Of a stretch of 8,137 nt of DNA, positions 5,438 to 8,137 are shown one piece after another. This DNA is from CAMQRS01 sp964370645 (GTDB taxonomy: Bacteria > Bacillota_I > Bacilli_A > Erysipelotrichales > Erysipelotrichaceae), in the NCBI GenBank assembly GCA_964370645.1, contig CAYJJS010000047.1, positions 1 to 8,137 on the forward strand, written 5' to 3'. Below the pieces are notes generated by a model. It was not told the DNA's origin. It made no database searches and saw nothing but the letters and a program-made list of their open reading frames with translations. Numbering within the stretch: the stretch's first letter is position 1; every line of letters starts with the position of its first letter. The translations under genes were made by a program, and so were the position numbers.

Positions 5438-5974
5438 ATTATCAGAAAAGTAGTTCCAAACAATATTAACGAAGATCTAGTTAATGAAAAGATTCGTTTT
5501 AGAGAAGTTTTAGTAATCGATGCGAATGGAGATCAATTGGGAGTAAAAACACGTGATGAAGCTTTAGATATAGCTTTTAAACAAGAATTAGACTTGTTAT
5601 GTGTTGCACCAAAAGCCAAGATCCCAGTATGTAAGGTTTTAGATTATGGAAAGCATCGCTTTGAACAACAGAAAAAAGATAAAGAAGCGAAACGTAAACA
5701 ACATGTAGTTGAACTGAAAGGTTTACGCCTTCCACCAAACATTGATAAACACGATTTTGAAACGAAATTAAAACAAGCGAGAAAGTGGATAGAAACTGGA
5801 ATGAAAGTGAAAGTGGATATGCGTTTCCGTGGTCGTTTGATTACAAGAGTTGATGTTGGTAGAAAAGTGATGGATGACTTTGTTGAGCAAATCAGTGATA
5901 TTGCAATGACAGAAAAAAGAGCATCATTAGAAGGAAATACAATGTCTTGCGTATTAGCACCAAAGAAAAAGTAA
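5438..5974 (+). CDS. infC: Translation initiation factor IF-3, non-AUG start
   Basis: IF3 binds the 30S subunit, checks the initiator tRNA-start codon match and prevents early 50S joining. The N-terminal domain (NEKIRFREVLVIDANGDQLG, about 15-34), the lysine-rich linker helix (FEQQKKDKEAKRKQ) and the C-terminal domain ending in CVLAPKKK are all present, about 178 residues in total. No ATG lies near the N-terminus. A strong AGGAGG at 5427-5432 is followed by ATT at 5438 (5-base gap) and ATC at 5441 (8-base gap). An in-frame GTG at 5381 is inside the attenuator hairpin and is not a sensible start. ATT is chosen because AUU starts are known for infC and let IF3 repress its own synthesis. It is the first gene of infC-rpmI-rplT, 26 bases from rpmI. 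Confidence 0.93.
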   Translation: MIRKVVPNNINEDLVNEKIRFREVLVIDANGDQLGVKTRDEALDIAFKQELDLLCVAPKAKIPVCKVLDYGKHRFEQQKKDKEAKRKQHVVELKGLRLPPNIDKHDFETKLKQARKWIETGMKVKVDMRFRGRLITRVDVGRKVMDDFVEQISDIAMTEKRASLEGNTMSCVLAPKKK

Positions 5975-6000
5975 TAGTAGTAAATAGGAGGAATTAAAAT

Positions 6001-6195
6001 ATGCCAAAAATGAAAACACACAAAGGGCTTGCCAAACGTGTAAAGAAAACTGGAACTGGAAAATTAAAAAGAGGTCATGCATACACTTCTCACAGATTCC
6101 ATGGAAAAACGAAAAAACAAAGAAGACAATTAGCGAAATCAGGATTAGTTAACAACTCAGATTACAAACGTATCAAGTTTATGTTAGCGAAGTAA
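6001..6195 (+). CDS. rpmI: 50S ribosomal protein L35
   Basis: The 64-residue, very basic protein begins MPKMKTHKGLAKRVKKTGTG and continues with the typical RGHAYTSHRFHGKTKKQRR segment and a YKRIKFML end, all standard for bacterial L35. The length is normal. The AGGAGG at 5986-5991 lies 9 bases before the ATG. It sits between infC and rplT in the conserved operon, with 19 bases to rplT. In B. subtilis L35 and L20 are both controlled by the leader before infC. Confidence 0.97.
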   Translation: MPKMKTHKGLAKRVKKTGTGKLKRGHAYTSHRFHGKTKKQRRQLAKSGLVNNSDYKRIKFMLAK

Positions 6196-6214
6196 GAAAT
6201 AGGAGGATTTAGAT

Positions 6215-6748
6215 ATGGCTAGAGTAAAAGGTGGAAAAACAACACGCGCTAGAAGAAAAAAGATTATTAAGTTAGCGAAAGGGTATTTTGGATCTAAGCA
6301 CATCCTATATCGTACGGCTAATGAGCAGGTAATGCATTCATTAAAGTATGCTTATAGAGATAGAAGAAACGTTAAACGTGAAATGCGTAAATTATGGATT
6401 GCACGTATTAATGCAGGAGCTAGATTAAATGATTTAAGCTACTCAAAATTAACTTGTGGATTAAAATGGGCGAACATTACAATTAACCGTAAAATGTTAA
6501 GTGAAATGGCAATTCATGATGCTGCTGGATTTACTGCTATTTGTGAAGCTGCAAAAGCTGCTTTGGCAAATGGACCAGTTACTGCAGAAACTACATGTGA
6601 GTGTGGTGGAGCTTGTGAAGCTGCTACAGCTACAACAAACTTGGACGGATTAAAAGTTGCTGAGTTACGCGAATTAGCGAAAGCGAAAGATATCGCTGGA
6701 TACTCAACAATGAAAAAAGCTGAATTAATTGAAGCTTTAAGTGCATAG
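6215..6748 (+). CDS. rplT: 50S ribosomal protein L20 with C-terminal Rho-N/SAP-like extension
   Basis: L20 is an early 23S rRNA-binding assembly protein and the autogenous repressor of this operon. Residues 1-118 are a complete, ordinary L20: basic ARVKGGKTTRARRKK start, AKGYFGSK, YAYRDRRNVKREMRKLWIARINAGAR, and the C-terminal globular part with NRKMLSEMAIHDAAGF. L20 normally ends near there. Here the frame continues to 177 residues. A linker of about 23 residues holds CECGGAC (128-134). Then follows LDGLKVAELRELAKAKDI (143-160) plus GYSTMKKAELIEAL, which strongly resembles the Rho N-terminal (SAP/HeH-like) helical domain. The AGGAGGA site (6201-6207) is 7 bases before the ATG. The extension is in the same unbroken frame with a strong terminator straight after, so it is not a sequencing artefact on its face. 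Confidence 0.96.
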   Translation: MARVKGGKTTRARRKKIIKLAKGYFGSKHILYRTANEQVMHSLKYAYRDRRNVKREMRKLWIARINAGARLNDLSYSKLTCGLKWANITINRKMLSEMAIHDAAGFTAICEAAKAALANGPVTAETTCECGGACEAATATTNLDGLKVAELRELAKAKDIAGYSTMKKAELIEALSA

Positions 6749-6753
6749 TTGAT

Positions 6754-6784
6754 AAAGGTGTGTTGAAAAGACATGCCTTTTTTT
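6754..6784 (+). terminator. Terminator of the infC-rpmI-rplT operon
   Basis: A 10-bp stem pairs 6754-6763 with 6771-6780, including two G-U pairs, around a 7-base loop (tgaaaag). It runs into a T tract to 6784. It begins 6 bases after the rplT stop and separates the operon from the downstream methyltransferase gene. Confidence 0.85.
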
Positions 6785-6794
6785 ATGTTTTGTG

Positions 6795-6800
6795 TATAAT
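6795..6800 (+). promoter_or_regulatory. Possible -10 box for the RlmD-type gene
   Basis: A perfect TATAAT lies 19 bases before the ATG at 6819. The position where a -35 would sit is inside the rplT terminator and has no good match. TTGAAA at 6763-6768 is too far away at 26 bases. If used, the transcript would start near 6807, almost at the ribosome site. Confidence 0.35.
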
Positions 6801-6818
6801 AGTGAATGAGAGGTAGTA

Positions 6819-8137
6819 ATGATGTTGAAAATAGGTAGTAAGATACAAGTAGTGGTAAAGCACATGGATGAACAAGGTATGGGTATTGTTTATGTGCAAC
6901 GTGATAAAATAATTATTCGTAATGTAATTATGCATGAAAAAGTGGAAATAGAAATTATAAAGCGATTGAAAAATGCTTATGTTGGAAATATTGTGAAAAT
7001 TATACAGCCTTCATCAGTACGTGTAGAAAGTCCATGTCCTTATGCAAATCAATGTGGAGGGTGTCAATTACTGCATATGAATTATCCAGCGCAATTGAAG
7101 TTAAAAAAACAAATGATTGTGGATGTTATGCAAAAAGAACAACTTGCTTTACGAGTACAAGATGTAATTGGACAAGAGAATCCATATGCTTATAGAAATA
7201 AAATCATCATTAGTTTTTCAAGGAATAAAAAAGGTATGATTGCAGGGTTTTATGAAGAATATTCTCATAAGATTATACCAATTAAAGGTTGTTTGATGCA
7301 TGAGAGTTATGTGAATAAGATGATTGAAGATATACAAACAATCATGAAGAAATGTAAGATTGAAGCGTATGACGAGGATAGTCGTCGCGGATATTTAAGA
7401 CATATTTTGATACGTAGAGCAGTAGAAAGCAATGAAACGATGCTAACTTTAGTTGTTACAAATAAGGTGTTCAAAGCGAAAAATCAATTTTTGAAAGAAT
7501 TGAAAGATGTGTATCCAGAAGTAAAGAATGTTGTCTTAAATGTGAATAGTCGTAGTACAAGTGTTGTGTTGTCAAAAGAAGAGTATGTAATACTTGGAAA
7601 AGGTTATATAGAGGATATTTTATGTGGGAAAAAGTTTAAAATAAGTTCGCAGTCTTTTTATCAAATCAATCATGAGCAATGTGAAAAATTATATACAAAA
7701 GCTCTATCACTACTTGATTTAAAAGGATATGAGAGAGTTATAGATGCTTACTGTGGGATAGGTACAATAGGTATGATTTGTAGTCCAAATGTAAAAGAGG
7801 TGAGTGGTGTAGAAGTTAATGCACAAGCAGTAAAAGATGCAGTGTATAATAAAAAATTAAATCAAATGAATAATATACAGTTCGTTTGTGAAGATGCATC
7901 TACATATATGTCTATGTTAGCAAAACGTAGAAGTAAAATAGATGTTGTGATTATGGATCCAGCAAGAGATGGAAGTAATGAGATGTTTTTATCTAGTCTT
8001 TGTCAACTACGTCCTAAACAAGTACTATATATATCATGTAATCCAATTACGCAAATTCGTGATATTAAGTATTTGTTGAAAAAGGGATATCAAGCAAAAG
8101 AAATGTTTTTGTTCGATTTATTCCCAAACACTTTTCA
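6819..8137 (+). CDS. RlmD/RlmCD-type 23S rRNA (uracil-C5) methyltransferase, 3' truncated by window edge
   Basis: The frame is open from ATG 6819 to the window end (439 residues; a second ATG follows at 6822). A GAGAGGT ribosome site lies at 6808-6814. The TrmA/RumA layout is complete except for the last few residues. An N-terminal TRAM-like beta domain comes first (about 5-65). The iron-sulfur cysteines follow, C73-x5-C79-x2-C82 and C158 in KGC. The SAM loop is DAYCGIGT (309-316), DPARDG is at 380-385, and SCNP holds the catalytic cysteine (C407). The frame then reaches FDLFPNTF, where the family continues with H-V-E. It makes 5-methyluridine in 23S rRNA (U1939 and/or U747 in E. coli numbering). 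The DPPR motif is DPAR here. About 15-20 residues should follow beyond the window. The target uridine cannot be fixed from the sequence. Confidence 0.93.
   Translation, partial: MMLKIGSKIQVVVKHMDEQGMGIVYVQRDKIIIRNVIMHEKVEIEIIKRLKNAYVGNIVKIIQPSSVRVESPCPYANQCGGCQLLHMNYPAQLKLKKQMIVDVMQKEQLALRVQDVIGQENPYAYRNKIIISFSRNKKGMIAGFYEEYSHKIIPIKGCLMHESYVNKMIEDIQTIMKKCKIEAYDEDSRRGYLRHILIRRAVESNETMLTLVVTNKVFKAKNQFLKELKDVYPEVKNVVLNVNSRSTSVVLSKEEYVILGKGYIEDILCGKKFKISSQSFYQINHEQCEKLYTKALSLLDLKGYERVIDAYCGIGTIGMICSPNVKEVSGVEVNAQAVKDAVYNKKLNQMNNIQFVCEDASTYMSMLAKRRSKIDVVIMDPARDGSNEMFLSSLCQLRPKQVLYISCNPITQIRDIKYLLKKGYQAKEMFLFDLFPNTF

Noticed and set aside
5644..6021. Minus-strand 125-residue frame over infC and the rpmI start
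   Set aside because: Phe/Ser-rich translation typical of the antisense of lysine-rich ribosomal genes. Both underlying genes are certain.
6514..6774. Minus-strand 86-residue frame over the rplT extension
   Set aside because: Antisense shadow of the alanine-rich L20 tail. It starts inside the terminator and lacks a ribosome site.

Overview
The window reads as chromosomal DNA from an AT-rich, low-GC Gram-positive bacterium. It has strong AGGAGG-type ribosome binding sites, TTGACA/TATAAT-type promoters, intrinsic terminators and the Firmicute infC-rpmI-rplT order with a leader attenuator. The DegV, DUF1836 and CPA-type antiporter proteins look like those of gut Firmicutes such as Erysipelotrichia. 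That placement is an impression from the proteins, not a search result.

Bases 1-2000 look accessory. A 22-bp hairpin and a textbook promoter precede a small XRE-type regulator with a two-helix membrane tail, followed on the same strand by a class I SAM-dependent methyltransferase. The pair is bracketed by two diverged direct repeats, each of which can encode the same type of protein tail ending in ..SxGE-stop. This suggests an inserted or duplicated cassette.

Bases 2066-4843 are a minus-strand block. A CPA-type cation:proton antiporter has its own promoter. Upstream of it is a tightly coupled degV-DUF1836 operon (fatty-acid-binding DegV protein plus a protein of unknown function), driven from a promoter overlain by a perfect 12+12 bp inverted repeat. 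Both transcripts end in intrinsic terminators built from the last codons of the gene, with the stop codon in the hairpin loop.

Bases 4944-8137 are plus-strand housekeeping genes. An 88-residue protein of unknown function comes first, and the infC promoter lies in its last codons. After a structured leader and attenuator come infC (translation initiation factor IF3, with a non-AUG start), rpmI (L35) and rplT (L20). A terminator follows, then the start of an RlmD/RlmCD-type 23S rRNA uracil-C5 methyltransferase that runs off the window. The leader fits the known Firmicute scheme in which L20 represses its own operon.

The most unusual item is L20 itself: a full normal L20 is followed by a cysteine-bearing linker and a C-terminal Rho-N/SAP-like helical domain. 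No CRISPR array, tRNA, rRNA or intact transposase gene was seen.
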